The translations under genes and the position numbers were made by a program. The notes under the pieces were generated by a model. It was not told where the DNA came from. It saw only the letters and a program-made list of their open reading frames with translations, and ran no database searches. From UBA4717 sp045531795 (GTDB taxonomy: Bacteria > Bacillota > Clostridia > Oscillospirales > CAG-272): DNA of 11,805 nucleotides. Position 1 is the stretch's first letter; every line of letters begins with the position of its first letter. Below are positions 1 to 5,783 of the stretch, piece after piece. The DNA is taken from NCBI GenBank assembly GCA_045531795.1, contig JAZSET010000152.1, positions 1-11,805 of the forward strand. The letters run 5' to 3'.

Positions 1-66
1 AACTCGCTTCTTCTGCCACCGGCAGCGATCGTTATCAAAACTGCCAATTCCGCTACGCCCACAAAC
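1..66 (-). other. 5' end of an unidentified leftward transcript, cut by the window edge
   Basis: A near-consensus promoter at 73-101 should start a transcript at about 66 on the minus strand. The visible 66 bases show no ATG with a ribosome binding site. A frame from GTG at 62 stays open to the edge but would leave almost no leader. The RNA can fold in two mutually exclusive ways: the segment at 21-25 can pair with 13-17 (3-base loop) or with 41-45. This could be a structured RNA, a leader or attenuator, or a leaderless gene. I do not recognise the family. Confidence 0.35.
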
Positions 67-72
67 AATGGT

Positions 73-101
73 ATTCTACCACAAATTCATATAATTGTCA
101 A
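73..101 (-). promoter_or_regulatory. Sigma-A promoter facing the left window edge
   Basis: On the minus strand, -35 TTGACA (96-101, perfect consensus) is followed by a 17-base spacer and -10 TAGAAT (73-78). The start is expected near 66. It points away from the dehydrogenase gene, so it serves whatever lies left of the window. Confidence 0.75.
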
Positions 102-128
102 GTAAAATCAGTATTATTTTATAATAGC

Positions 129-156
129 AAAGAGCCGGACAAATATCCGACTCTTT
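129..156 (-). terminator. Hairpin terminator downstream of the dehydrogenase gene
   Basis: AAAGAG (129-134) pairs with CTCTTT (151-156) and CGGA (136-139) with TCCG (146-149). There is one C/A mismatch and a 6-base loop. The U-rich tail is better on the plus strand (151-158), but the only gene pointing at it is the minus-strand dehydrogenase ending at 230, so I assign it there. It may also insulate the leftward promoter at 73-101. Confidence 0.55.
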
Positions 157-229
157 TTGCCTTTATGCCAAACAAAAATCAATGTAAACAACTTAATAAT
201 ATTTCGGTAAAATTGCAGTCTATTCAATT

Positions 230-1300
230 TTATTTGTATTTTTTTAGTTTTTCTATAAACCTGTCACCTACCTGTGTAGTTGTTGCAGTGCCCCCAAGAT
301 CGACAGTTAAAGTGGTCTTTTCCACAAGCATTTCTTCAATGCAGGATATAACCCTCTCACCCCACTCGGTATAGCCAAAGAAATCAAGCATCTGCGAAAC
401 CGACCAGAATGTTGCAAACGGATTTGCAATATTCTTGCCGGCAATATCAGGAGCAGAGCCGTGAATTGGCTCAAACATAGAAGGCCACTTTCTTTCGGGA
501 TTGATATTTGCACCGGCAGCAAGTCCCATGCCGCCCGCAATTGCCGCACCTAAGTCGGTAAGTATATCTCCAAACAGGTTTGAAGTAACTACAACTTCAA
601 AGCGACGCGGATCTTTAATCATAAACATACTTGCTGCGTCTACAAGGTAAGAGTATGTCTTGACTTCGGGATACTCTCTTCCCACTTCTTCAAAAATCTG
701 ATCCCAGAATACCATAGAATAATTTAGAGCATTTCCCTTACTTATGCTCGTAAGTGTCTTTCCCTGAGATTTTGCGAGCTCATACGCATAACGTATAACA
801 CGCTCACAGCCTGCTCTTGAAAATACACCGTTCTGAATAACAACTTCGTTGGGCTTGCCTTTATAAAGCCAGCTTCCGCTTCCTGCATATTCGCCCTCGG
901 TATTTTCACGGACAAATATCATATCAACATCTTCGGTCTTTACATCTTTAAGCGGTGTCGGAGCACCTTTAATAAGTTTTACAGGTCTTAGATTTATATA
1001 CTGGTCAAATTTCTTTCTTATAACGAGCAATAAATCCCATAAAGAAATATGGTCAGGCACACCGGGAGCACCAACTGCTCCGAGGAAAATTGCATCAAAC
1101 TTTTTTAGTTCTTCCATTCCACCGTCAGCCATCATTTTTCCTGTTTCCTTATAATAATCGCAGCCCCAGGGGAAATGTGTAAATTCAAATTTAAAGGTTG
1201 TGTCAATTTCTGCAATCGCTTTAAGTACTTTAATTCCCTCTCCTATAACCTCCGGTCCTATTCCATCACCTGCAATTACTGCTATTTTATGTGTATTCAT
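230..1300 (-). CDS. Tartrate / D-malate dehydrogenase (isocitrate/isopropylmalate dehydrogenase family)
   Basis: 356 residues, the usual length for the TtuC/DmlA branch of the beta-decarboxylating dehydrogenases. These cytoplasmic enzymes use NAD(+) and Mg/Mn to oxidise and decarboxylate (R)-hydroxyacids such as D-malate to pyruvate plus CO2, or to act on tartrate. Visible motifs: GDGIGPEV near the N terminus (11-18); FTHFPWGCDYY (40-50) and DHISLWDLL (83-91), which resemble tartrate dehydrogenase rather than LeuB or Icd; substrate arginines R95, R105 and R131; catalytic K188 in SKGNALN; metal-binding aspartates around D221, D245 and D249; and the NAD adenine loop FEPIHGSAPDIAGKNIANP (276-294). 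The start is ATG at 1300 behind a GGAGGTG site (1307-1313). It is divergent from a LysR-type fragment, the arrangement seen for dmlA/dmlR, which suggests substrate-induced control. Exact substrate is uncertain; 3-isopropylmalate dehydrogenase is less likely because no leu genes are nearby. Confidence 0.88.
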   Translation of the reverse strand: MNTHKIAVIAGDGIGPEVIGEGIKVLKAIAEIDTTFKFEFTHFPWGCDYYKETGKMMADGGMEELKKFDAIFLGAVGAPGVPDHISLWDLLLVIRKKFDQYINLRPVKLIKGAPTPLKDVKTEDVDMIFVRENTEGEYAGSGSWLYKGKPNEVVIQNGVFSRAGCERVIRYAYELAKSQGKTLTSISKGNALNYSMVFWDQIFEEVGREYPEVKTYSYLVDAASMFMIKDPRRFEVVVTSNLFGDILTDLGAAIAGGMGLAAGANINPERKWPSMFEPIHGSAPDIAGKNIANPFATFWSVSQMLDFFGYTEWGERVISCIEEMLVEKTTLTVDLGGTATTTQVGDRFIEKLKKYK

Positions 1301-1330
1301 TTATTTCACCTCCGTTTTGATTATAGTTTG

Positions 1331-1359
1331 ATTATAACACAAGTATATATATTTGTAAA
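1331..1359 (-). promoter_or_regulatory. Promoter of the tartrate/D-malate dehydrogenase gene
   Basis: On the minus strand, -35 TTTACA (1354-1359), a 17-base spacer and perfect -10 TATAAT (1331-1336) predict a start near 1324, about 24 bases before ATG. The spacer is almost filled by a near-palindrome (1339-1356), so occupancy of that site should block polymerase. Confidence 0.7.
1339..1356. promoter_or_regulatory. Candidate operator, 18-bp near-palindrome between -35 and -10
   Basis: ACAAGTATATATATTTGT is self-complementary except for one pair (1343/1352). It lies in the dehydrogenase promoter spacer, touching the -35 box, in the divergent intergenic region next to a LysR-type helix-turn-helix gene. 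LysR-family sites are AT-rich interrupted dyads, so this is a plausible target. An AT-rich dyad can also occur by chance. Confidence 0.45.
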
Positions 1360-1391
1360 ATACATTTTTATTAACAATTATAAAAAAGCTA

Positions 1392-1397
1392 TATAAT
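1392..1397 (+). promoter_or_regulatory. Possible -10 box of the LysR fragment
   Basis: A perfect TATAAT lies 24 bases before the ATG. No good -35 sits 17 bases upstream; TTAACA (1371-1376) is at 15 bases. The predicted start (about 1404) would coincide with the ribosome binding site, leaving almost no leader, so the assignment is weak. Confidence 0.35.
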
Positions 1398-1415
1398 ACC
1401 TTTGAGGTGAAAACA

Positions 1416-1613
1416 ATGAATTTAAATCAGTTAAAATATTTTTACGCCGTGTGTACATACGGCTCGCTTTCAGATGTATCTGAATTTTTGCATATATCCC
1501 AGCCGTCGCTGTCATCAGCCATAAAAGCTCTTGAAAACGAGTTTGGCATTGTATTGTTTCAGCGCAATCACAAGGGAATGAAGCTGACGCAGGCAGGCAA
1601 TATACTCATTTGA
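1416..1613 (+). pseudogene. Truncated LysR-type regulator, helix-turn-helix domain only
   Basis: ATG at 1416 follows a GAGGTG site (1404-1409) with 6-base spacing. The 65-residue product is a good LysR N-terminal winged helix-turn-helix: MNLNQLKYFYAV at the start, recognition helix around ISQPSLSSAIKALENEFG (28-45) and wing LFQRNHKGMKLTQAG (47-61). LysR proteins are normally about 290-310 residues with a linker helix and a two-lobed effector domain. All of that is missing: two in-frame stops (TGATGA, 1611-1616) follow, and a terminator starts 5 bases later. I found no continuation in another frame. It is divergent from the dehydrogenase, as an intact regulator would be. It is most likely a remnant of an internal deletion. 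A functional mini-regulator that binds DNA but cannot sense ligand is possible, since promoter, ribosome binding site and frame are clean. Confidence 0.75.
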
Positions 1614-1620
1614 TGAGATA

Positions 1621-1648
1621 AAAAAAGACATCTGCTGATGTCTTTTTT
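1621..1648. terminator. Bidirectional terminator between the LysR fragment and the CAP gene
   Basis: A perfect 12-bp stem (1621-1632 with 1637-1648) with loop TGCT has an A-tract on one side and a T-tract on the other, so it works on both strands. It ends the plus-strand LysR fragment and the minus-strand CAP-domain gene, which converge here. Confidence 0.85.
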
Positions 1649-1680
1649 ATGTAAACATTTTTATTATTTGGTAAAAAAAA

Positions 1681-2286
1681 TCAACCTATAAACATTTGTG
1701 TCCAGTAATTTCCGCTCGCTACATATCCAACACCAATTTTCTTGAATGAAGAATTAAGAATATTGGCACGATGCCCTGACGAATTCATCCACGCATTCAC
1801 AACTGCCTGCGGTGACTTCTGTCCCTTTGCGATATTCTCTGCTGCAGTTTTATATGATATCCCAAAGTTTTTCATCATATTGAATGGACTGCCGTAAACA
1901 GGGCTTGTGTGAGAAAAATAGTTGTTGTCTTTCATATCCTGCGACTTATATCTTGCAACACGGCTGAGTTCCCAGTCTGCTGTAAGGGTGTTTAATCCGT
2001 TCTTTACTCTGATTTCATTTACAAGTCTTATAACCTCATTTTCAAAGTTTACAATAGTTGCATCTGTCCTCGGAATATTCAAAACCTGTCCGGGATAAAT
2101 GAGATCAGGATTTGCAATATGAGAATTTGCGCCTTTAATTTCACTGAGGCCGACCTCGTATCTTACCGCAATTTTCCACATACTGTCGCCTTTTACAACA
2201 GTGTGCTTTTCTATTGTCTGAGCATGGCTCGGAATTACTGCTGTTATGAGCAATACAGCTACAATAAAAAACAAATACTTTTTCAT
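1681..2286 (-). CDS. Secreted LysM and CAP (SCP/PR1) domain protein
   Basis: 201 residues. A signal peptide (about 1-22: KK, hydrophobic stretch, cleavage likely after SHA) indicates export. One LysM peptidoglycan-binding repeat follows (about 28-72, from HTVVKGDSMWKIAVRYEV to the closing YPGQVLNIP). A CAP domain fills the rest (about 80-201), with the family landmarks FSHTSP (H126), ENIA (E150), GHRANIL (H172) and WTQMF (195-199). This architecture matches the YkwD/SafA-like CAP proteins of Firmicutes, found on the cell surface or in the spore coat. Their biochemical activity is mostly unknown, so none is assigned. The start is ATG at 2286 behind AGGAGGT (cctcct at 2294-2299 on the plus strand). 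It appears monocistronic, between its own promoter and the terminator at 1621-1648. Confidence 0.88.
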   Translation of the reverse strand: MKKYLFFIVAVLLITAVIPSHAQTIEKHTVVKGDSMWKIAVRYEVGLSEIKGANSHIANPDLIYPGQVLNIPRTDATIVNFENEVIRLVNEIRVKNGLNTLTADWELSRVARYKSQDMKDNNYFSHTSPVYGSPFNMMKNFGISYKTAAENIAKGQKSPQAVVNAWMNSSGHRANILNSSFKKIGVGYVASGNYWTQMFIG

Positions 2287-2332
2287 TTATGTACCTCCTG
2301 TTAAAACTATTGTCACTTTATGCGACATATAC

Positions 2333-2362
2333 ATAATAACACAAAAAGCGGTACAATTTCAA
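2333..2362 (-). promoter_or_regulatory. Probable promoter of the LysM-CAP gene
   Basis: On the minus strand, -35 TTGAAA (2357-2362), an 18-base spacer and -10 TATTAT (2333-2338) predict a start near 2326. The early leader contains a loose dyad (TGTCAC at 2311-2316, GCGACA at 2322-2327) that might be an operator, but it is imperfect. Confidence 0.5.
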
Positions 2363-2401
2363 ATGTAATTTCTGGATTATACTAAAGTAACAAGAAAAAG
2401 A

Positions 2402-2460
2402 AGCTTTGCGAAAGCAAAGCCACCTTAACTTCTTCCTTATTCACTATTACTTATTACTTC
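2402..2460. repeat. Probable interspersed intergenic repeat: hairpin plus TTACTATT-like tract
   Basis: A perfect 7-bp stem, GCTTTGC / GCAAAGC closed by a GAAA tetraloop (within about 2402-2421), is followed by CCACCTTAACTTC and a pyrimidine-rich degenerate tract built from TTCACTATT / TTACTTATT units up to 2460. No frame is coding. This layout resembles small non-coding repeats scattered between genes in clostridial genomes, but only one copy is visible, so the call rests on the composition. Confidence 0.4.
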
Positions 2461-2490
2461 AAAATCCCCGTCCACAAGAACGGGGATTTT
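2461..2490 (-). terminator. Terminator of tRNA-Arg
   Basis: A perfect 11-bp GC-rich stem (2461-2471 with 2480-2490) carries an 8-base loop and is flanked by A4/T4-5. It begins directly after the encoded CCA of the minus-strand tRNA. The T-run is slightly longer on the plus strand, but no plus-strand gene leads into it. Confidence 0.75.
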
Positions 2491-2567
2491 TGGCCCGCCC
2501 TACAGGATTTGAACCTGCGGCCAACGGAATCGGAATCCGGTACTCTATCCAGCTGAGCTAAGGGCGG
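2491..2567 (-). tRNA. tRNA-Arg (anticodon CCG, reads CGG)
   Basis: 77 nt including an encoded 3' CCA. The acceptor stem CCGCCCT (2561-2567) pairs fully with AGGGCGG (2495-2501), with discriminator G at 2494 and CCA at 2491-2493. The D arm begins GCTCAGCTGGATAGAGT, and the T arm is GCAGG-TTCAAAT-CCTGT. The anticodon loop is TTCCGAT with CCG at 2531-2533. The outermost anticodon-stem pair (27-43) is a C/T mismatch and the other four pairs are good. It lies between the M23 gene and its own terminator. Confidence 0.95.
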
Positions 2568-2573
2568 ATATTC

Positions 2574-2597
2574 TAACGGCATCTTCTGATGCCGTTA
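2574..2597 (-). terminator. Hairpin behind the M23 metallopeptidase gene
   Basis: A perfect 10-bp stem (2574-2583 with 2588-2597) with loop TTCT lies 37 bases past the M23 stop codon and 6 bases before the tRNA. The T-tail is poor on the minus strand, so it may act as a weak terminator or as a 3'-end stabiliser. It overlaps the predicted start of tRNA transcription. Confidence 0.5.
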
Positions 2598-2598
2598 T

Positions 2599-2627
2599 AT
2601 TTTATCATAATGTGACTCTTTTGTAAA
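2599..2627 (-). promoter_or_regulatory. Promoter of tRNA-Arg
   Basis: On the minus strand, -35 TTTACA (2622-2627), a 17-base spacer and -10 TAAAAT (2599-2604) begin 7 bp after the M23 stop codon. The expected start, about 2592, lies inside the right arm of the hairpin at 2574-2597, giving a 25-base 5' leader on the tRNA. Confidence 0.55.
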
Positions 2628-2633
2628 GATGAA

Positions 2634-4418
2634 TTATTCCATTGCGGGCAAATATTCCTTGGGATCAACGGTTTTACCGTCTATTCTTACCTCAAAATGC
2701 AAATGGTATGCAGTTGCAACACCGGTTTTTCCCACTGCACCGATTACGTCGCCCTTTTTTACTTCAGCACCGTTTTTTGTGTATATTTTAGACATATGAG
2801 CATAAAGCGTTGACATTCCGTCGGCGTGTTCAATTGTAACATAGTAACCATAAGAATTGTTGTACCCTGCATGTGTTACTGTTCCTGAATCCGCAGCCCA
2901 TATATCTTTACCGTAGCTGTCAAGAATATCGACGCCAAGGTGAAAATCATAGTTGCCAAACAGTGTCCTGCTGCCATAGTCGGAAGAAATACCTCTTGAT
3001 GTATCAATTGGCCATATAAGATTACCGCTCGGATTAACCGTGGGTGCTTTGGAAGTACCGATAACTATCACTTCCGTAACAGGCTCTTTTACTCTTTCGC
3101 TTGACACGACAGTTCTTGAGATTTCTCCGTTTTTATCGTACTCTATCTCATATACAAACTCGGCACTTCCCTCTCTGCCGCCTGTTTTGAGCATCTGTGT
3201 ACCTACATAATAGTCATCAGACTCTATATATGTTGTTTCATACGGAATTGACTCAATGAGTGTTTCTTTCTTTGTATATACAAGATCAAGCTCATGCATC
3301 AATTCTTCTTTGTCAGTAGTTATTCTTGTTCCGTCTGACAAGGTTGACGGCAATGACAAGATATCCACACCATCAGAAAATCTCGGAATGCCGACATCAA
3401 TAGCAAGTGAATCCTTTGATTGATCTGTGCCTGACGGAACATCGACCTCAATTCTCTGAGTGGCGGCATTTTCAGTTTCTCTTTGAGTGATCATTTCTTC
3501 AACCTCTACCTGAAGCACTCCTGCGAGCTGCTCAATTGTCATAATCGAAGATTTCAGACAAAGTTGATTCTTAACAGATATCTCATTTTTTATCGCAGCA
3601 CTGCTGTCATAAGGCGAACCTGCCTGCTTTAACAGTCTGTTCATTGCATCAAAGTCATCGCCTGCAGCTATATACTTTCCGTCAATATATAGAGCATACG
3701 CATTGGTTAAATCTTTAGATGCTATATCATATAAAATTCTGTAACAGTCTGCGCTGTTAAGCAGAGTCGCCTTCTTTACATTAACAAAAGAATACTCAAT
3801 GTTGCATTTGACTTTATAGTCACTTCCCACAAGCATTGAAAGGTCTGATTCAATCGCATTCTGAGCGGTTGTCATCGGCGCTCTCGAATCAAGAAAGCCC
3901 GCAAAATTACCATTAGTATATACACCAAGTACAACATCGTATGTAGATGCATTGATTACAAACACTGCACTTACTATTACAACAATTACAGAAAGCAATA
4001 CTTTAGCCGGTCCTATCAGCATCGCGCCGATAAAATTAGCTTTTTTTGCAAGGCTGTCACACCTTTCAAGATACTTTTTTGCAATATCACTTTTCTTTTT
4101 GTTCTTTACAATTGTGTTATAAGAGCCTGATACCTTTTTGAAAATACCAAAGATTATATCTCCAATTTTTCTATGAGATTTTTTATCCTTATGTTCAACA
4201 AGTTTGGAAGCAATTGCGTTGATATTTGCCTCTATAAAGCTGAGTCCGTTGGAGATAGAGACATCCTTGTGTTCTTTATATGTTGTCTTGCCGCTTTTGG
4301 CCATCTTTATACTGTAATTTTCGTATAAGTTCGCTTTATTATTATCATTTGTAACTTTGTTTTTACTGATATGAATGCCTCCTTTCCATATATTTATACA
4401 ATAAGATTCAAATTTCAC
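2634..4418 (-). CDS. Membrane-anchored G5 / M23 (LytM) peptidoglycan metallopeptidase
   Basis: 594 residues from GTG at 4418. A basic cytoplasmic N-terminal region (to about 135) is followed by one transmembrane helix (about 138-157), an extracellular region (about 160-375), a G5 domain (about 380-455, ending VKEPVTEVIVIGT) and a C-terminal M23 domain (about 470-590). Zinc ligands of M23 are intact: H493 and D497 in HLGVD, and H574 in HLHFE, with catalytic H541 in YAHMS. The family cuts peptide cross-bridges or stems in peptidoglycan outside the membrane, for growth, division or sporulation. The start is uncertain: GTG at 4418 coincides with the predicted transcription start, while the only strong ribosome binding site (4378-4382) precedes an ATC codon (4370), and the first in-frame ATG (residue 39, position 4304) has no site. 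It is divergent from the CPBP gene, with -35 boxes 5 bp apart. Confidence 0.88.
   Translation of the reverse strand: MKFESYCINIWKGGIHISKNKVTNDNNKANLYENYSIKMAKSGKTTYKEHKDVSISNGLSFIEANINAIASKLVEHKDKKSHRKIGDIIFGIFKKVSGSYNTIVKNKKKSDIAKKYLERCDSLAKKANFIGAMLIGPAKVLLSVIVVIVSAVFVINASTYDVVLGVYTNGNFAGFLDSRAPMTTAQNAIESDLSMLVGSDYKVKCNIEYSFVNVKKATLLNSADCYRILYDIASKDLTNAYALYIDGKYIAAGDDFDAMNRLLKQAGSPYDSSAAIKNEISVKNQLCLKSSIMTIEQLAGVLQVEVEEMITQRETENAATQRIEVDVPSGTDQSKDSLAIDVGIPRFSDGVDILSLPSTLSDGTRITTDKEELMHELDLVYTKKETLIESIPYETTYIESDDYYVGTQMLKTGGREGSAEFVYEIEYDKNGEISRTVVSSERVKEPVTEVIVIGTSKAPTVNPSGNLIWPIDTSRGISSDYGSRTLFGNYDFHLGVDILDSYGKDIWAADSGTVTHAGYNNSYGYYVTIEHADGMSTLYAHMSKIYTKNGAEVKKGDVIGAVGKTGVATAYHLHFEVRIDGKTVDPKEYLPAME
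4378..4387 (-). promoter_or_regulatory. Strong ribosome binding site inside the 5' end of the M23 frame
   Basis: On the minus strand GGAAAGGAGG ends 7 bases before an in-frame ATC codon (4368-4370). That is ideal spacing, but there is no ATG, GTG or TTG there. The site implies that translation begins around residue 17 of the long frame, either from a non-standard ATC start or at a former ATG. Confidence 0.55.
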
Positions 4419-4424
4419 TCAAGT

Positions 4425-4453
4425 ATTATACTATATTTTTCAAAATAAATCAA
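4425..4453 (-). promoter_or_regulatory. Promoter of the M23 metallopeptidase gene
   Basis: On the minus strand, -35 TTGATT (4448-4453), a 17-base spacer and perfect -10 TATAAT (4425-4430) predict a start near 4418, the first base of the longest frame. A canonical leader for the GTG start is therefore absent. Confidence 0.7.
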
Positions 4454-4458
4454 CCCTC

Positions 4459-4487
4459 TTGAAAAAAAGTTAAATATTTGATACAAT
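4459..4487 (+). promoter_or_regulatory. Promoter of the CPBP-tadA unit
   Basis: -35 TTGAAA (4459-4464), a 17-base spacer and -10 TACAAT (4482-4487) predict a start near 4494. This excludes the upstream in-frame TTG at 4478 and supports ATG at 4517. Confidence 0.7.
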
Positions 4488-4516
4488 TGTATAAAACATC
4501 AATAAAGGGTTTTGTT

Positions 4517-5293
4517 ATGAAAAGAAATAAAGAATTTCTTATTTACTTCAGTGTCTTTCTGTGCGGTGCTCTTATAATTCTGACGAGCTTTATAAACGCC
4601 GGTATTATTGGTAATCTGCTGATATATTCAGGCATTTATGCGCTCTGCTTATTGTTATCAAAAGGATATCTGAGATGCGAAAACTTCAATCTTCCAAAAC
4701 TATTTACAATAAATATCAGTACTTTTTCACTTGTATCATTTTTATATTTTTTACTCTTTTTCATAAACATTGCTTTATCCCTGATTTTTCAGAGTGAAGC
4801 ACCGGATATAACATTTTCGGTATGGCTACTTATTTATTCAGGACTGATTGTCCCGATAACTGAAGAAATCTTTTTCAGAGGTTGTGTTTGTACGGGAATT
4901 TCGGCAATTTACGGCAAAGGCAGTGCGGTATTTATATCAAGTCTTCTTTTCGCTTTGCTTCATTCGGGGACTTCAGGATTTATATTCGCTTTTATTGGCG
5001 GCTTAATATTTTCATTTCTTTATATGCAGACAGATTCAATTCTTCCCGGACTGATTTTGCATATTGCCAATAATTTTATATCAGTACTTGCTCTTGAGTT
5101 TGAAGTTACAGTAATATTGGCACCCCTTACAGCATTACTTTTATCATTTATATTTTCTGTTTACTGCTTACTCAAAAAGAAAACTAATATAAAAAAAGAT
5201 TTGCACATAAATACTGACTTTCTGAAGTCATTTAATTTTTATGCGGCAATAATAGCAATTTACATTTTAAAAATAATCGGAGAAAAAATATGA
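4517..5293 (+). CDS. CPBP family intramembrane metalloprotease
   Basis: 258 residues from ATG 4517, behind AAAGGG (4504-4509) and downstream of the predicted transcription start. An upstream in-frame TTG at 4478 would start before the transcript, so I reject it. The protein is almost entirely hydrophobic with about seven or eight membrane segments. It carries the three CPBP (Abi/Rce1-like) motifs: EEIFFR (E116, E117, R121), FALLH (H149) and HIANN (H182, N186), which form the glutamate/histidine active site in the membrane. Eukaryotic Rce1 trims prenylated CAAX proteins. Bacterial members act in bacteriocin self-immunity, peptide processing or unknown roles. No bacteriocin gene is visible here, so the substrate is unknown. 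Its stop overlaps the tadA start (ATGA), showing translational coupling. Confidence 0.88.
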   Translation: MKRNKEFLIYFSVFLCGALIILTSFINAGIIGNLLIYSGIYALCLLLSKGYLRCENFNLPKLFTINISTFSLVSFLYFLLFFINIALSLIFQSEAPDITFSVWLLIYSGLIVPITEEIFFRGCVCTGISAIYGKGSAVFISSLLFALLHSGTSGFIFAFIGGLIFSFLYMQTDSILPGLILHIANNFISVLALEFEVTVILAPLTALLLSFIFSVYCLLKKKTNIKKDLHINTDFLKSFNFYAAIIAIYILKIIGEKI

Positions 5294-5763
5294 TTACTGA
5301 TGAAACCTATATGGATGAAGCCATAAATCTTGCAATAAGAGCCGGTGAAATTGACGAAGTCCCAATCGGTGCAATTGTTGTTAAAAACGGTGAAATTATC
5401 GGGAGAGGATATAACAAGCGTGAAAGCGGAAAATCTTCCCTTGCTCACGCAGAAATTGAGGCTATAAGCGAAGCCTGCGATAATGTTGGCAGTTGGCGAC
5501 TTCACGACTGCGAGTTATATGTAACTTTAGAACCGTGTCCTATGTGTGCCGGTGCAATTGTAAACTCGCGAATCAAGCGGGTAATATTCGGCGCAAGTGA
5601 CTACAAGGCTGGAGCTTTTGGAAGTGTATTAAATATTAACGACTTCCCTCTCAATCACAAGGTAACACTTACAGGCGGAATAAAGTGCGAAGAATGCGCA
5701 GATTTATTGAGCAGTTTCTTCAAAAGACTGAGACAGGAACAAAAAAACACCGATGCGAAATAG
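5290..5763 (+). CDS. tadA: tRNA-specific adenosine deaminase TadA
   Basis: 157 residues, normal family length. The enzyme deaminates A34 to inosine in the anticodon of tRNA-Arg(ACG), allowing one tRNA to read CGU, CGC and CGA. It has the zinc deaminase signature HAE (H53, catalytic E55) and PCPMC (C83, C86), plus the TadA-type helix NSRIKRVIFGASDYKAGAFGS (92-112). The ATG overlaps the CPBP stop by 4 bases, and a GGAG (5279-5282) gives 7-base spacing. The last codons and the stop lie inside the terminator hairpin. Other deaminases (guanine, cytosine) are unlikely given the AGAFGS region. The tRNA-Arg in this window has anticodon CCG and is not a TadA substrate. Confidence 0.93.
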   Translation: MITDETYMDEAINLAIRAGEIDEVPIGAIVVKNGEIIGRGYNKRESGKSSLAHAEIEAISEACDNVGSWRLHDCELYVTLEPCPMCAGAIVNSRIKRVIFGASDYKAGAFGSVLNINDFPLNHKVTLTGGIKCEECADLLSSFFKRLRQEQKNTDAK

Positions 5764-5776
5764 CATCGGTGTTTTT
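5743..5776. terminator. Bidirectional terminator shared by tadA and pfkA
   Basis: A perfect 14-bp stem (5743-5756 with 5763-5776), loop GAAATA, A5 before and T5 after. The tadA stop TAG (5761-5763) is in the loop and first base of the right arm, so the stem encodes the last tadA codons. The pfkA stop lies 8 bases beyond it on the other strand. Confidence 0.92.
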
Positions 5777-5783
5777 ACTGTAA

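Noticed and set aside
1..62. Resemblance of the left-edge minus strand to the D-arm of tRNA-Leu (GCGGAATTGGCAG)
   Set aside because: The following bases do not form an anticodon arm or a closing D-stem, so the match is limited to one short segment.
1614..1680. Continuation of the LysR effector domain in another frame
   Set aside because: The region holds only two stops and a terminator; there is no coding sequence left to restore.
2311..2340. Sporulation sigma-factor promoter for the LysM-CAP gene
   Set aside because: The -10 region is AT-rich enough to match several consensuses, and a sigma-A-like pair is at least as good.
2569..2575. TAGAAT just before the tRNA as its -10 box
   Set aside because: It is only 2 bases from the mature 5' end, so initiation would fall inside the tRNA.
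4478..4516. Longer CPBP protein starting at TTG 4478
   Set aside because: It lies upstream of the predicted transcription start and has no ribosome binding site; ATG 4517 has one.
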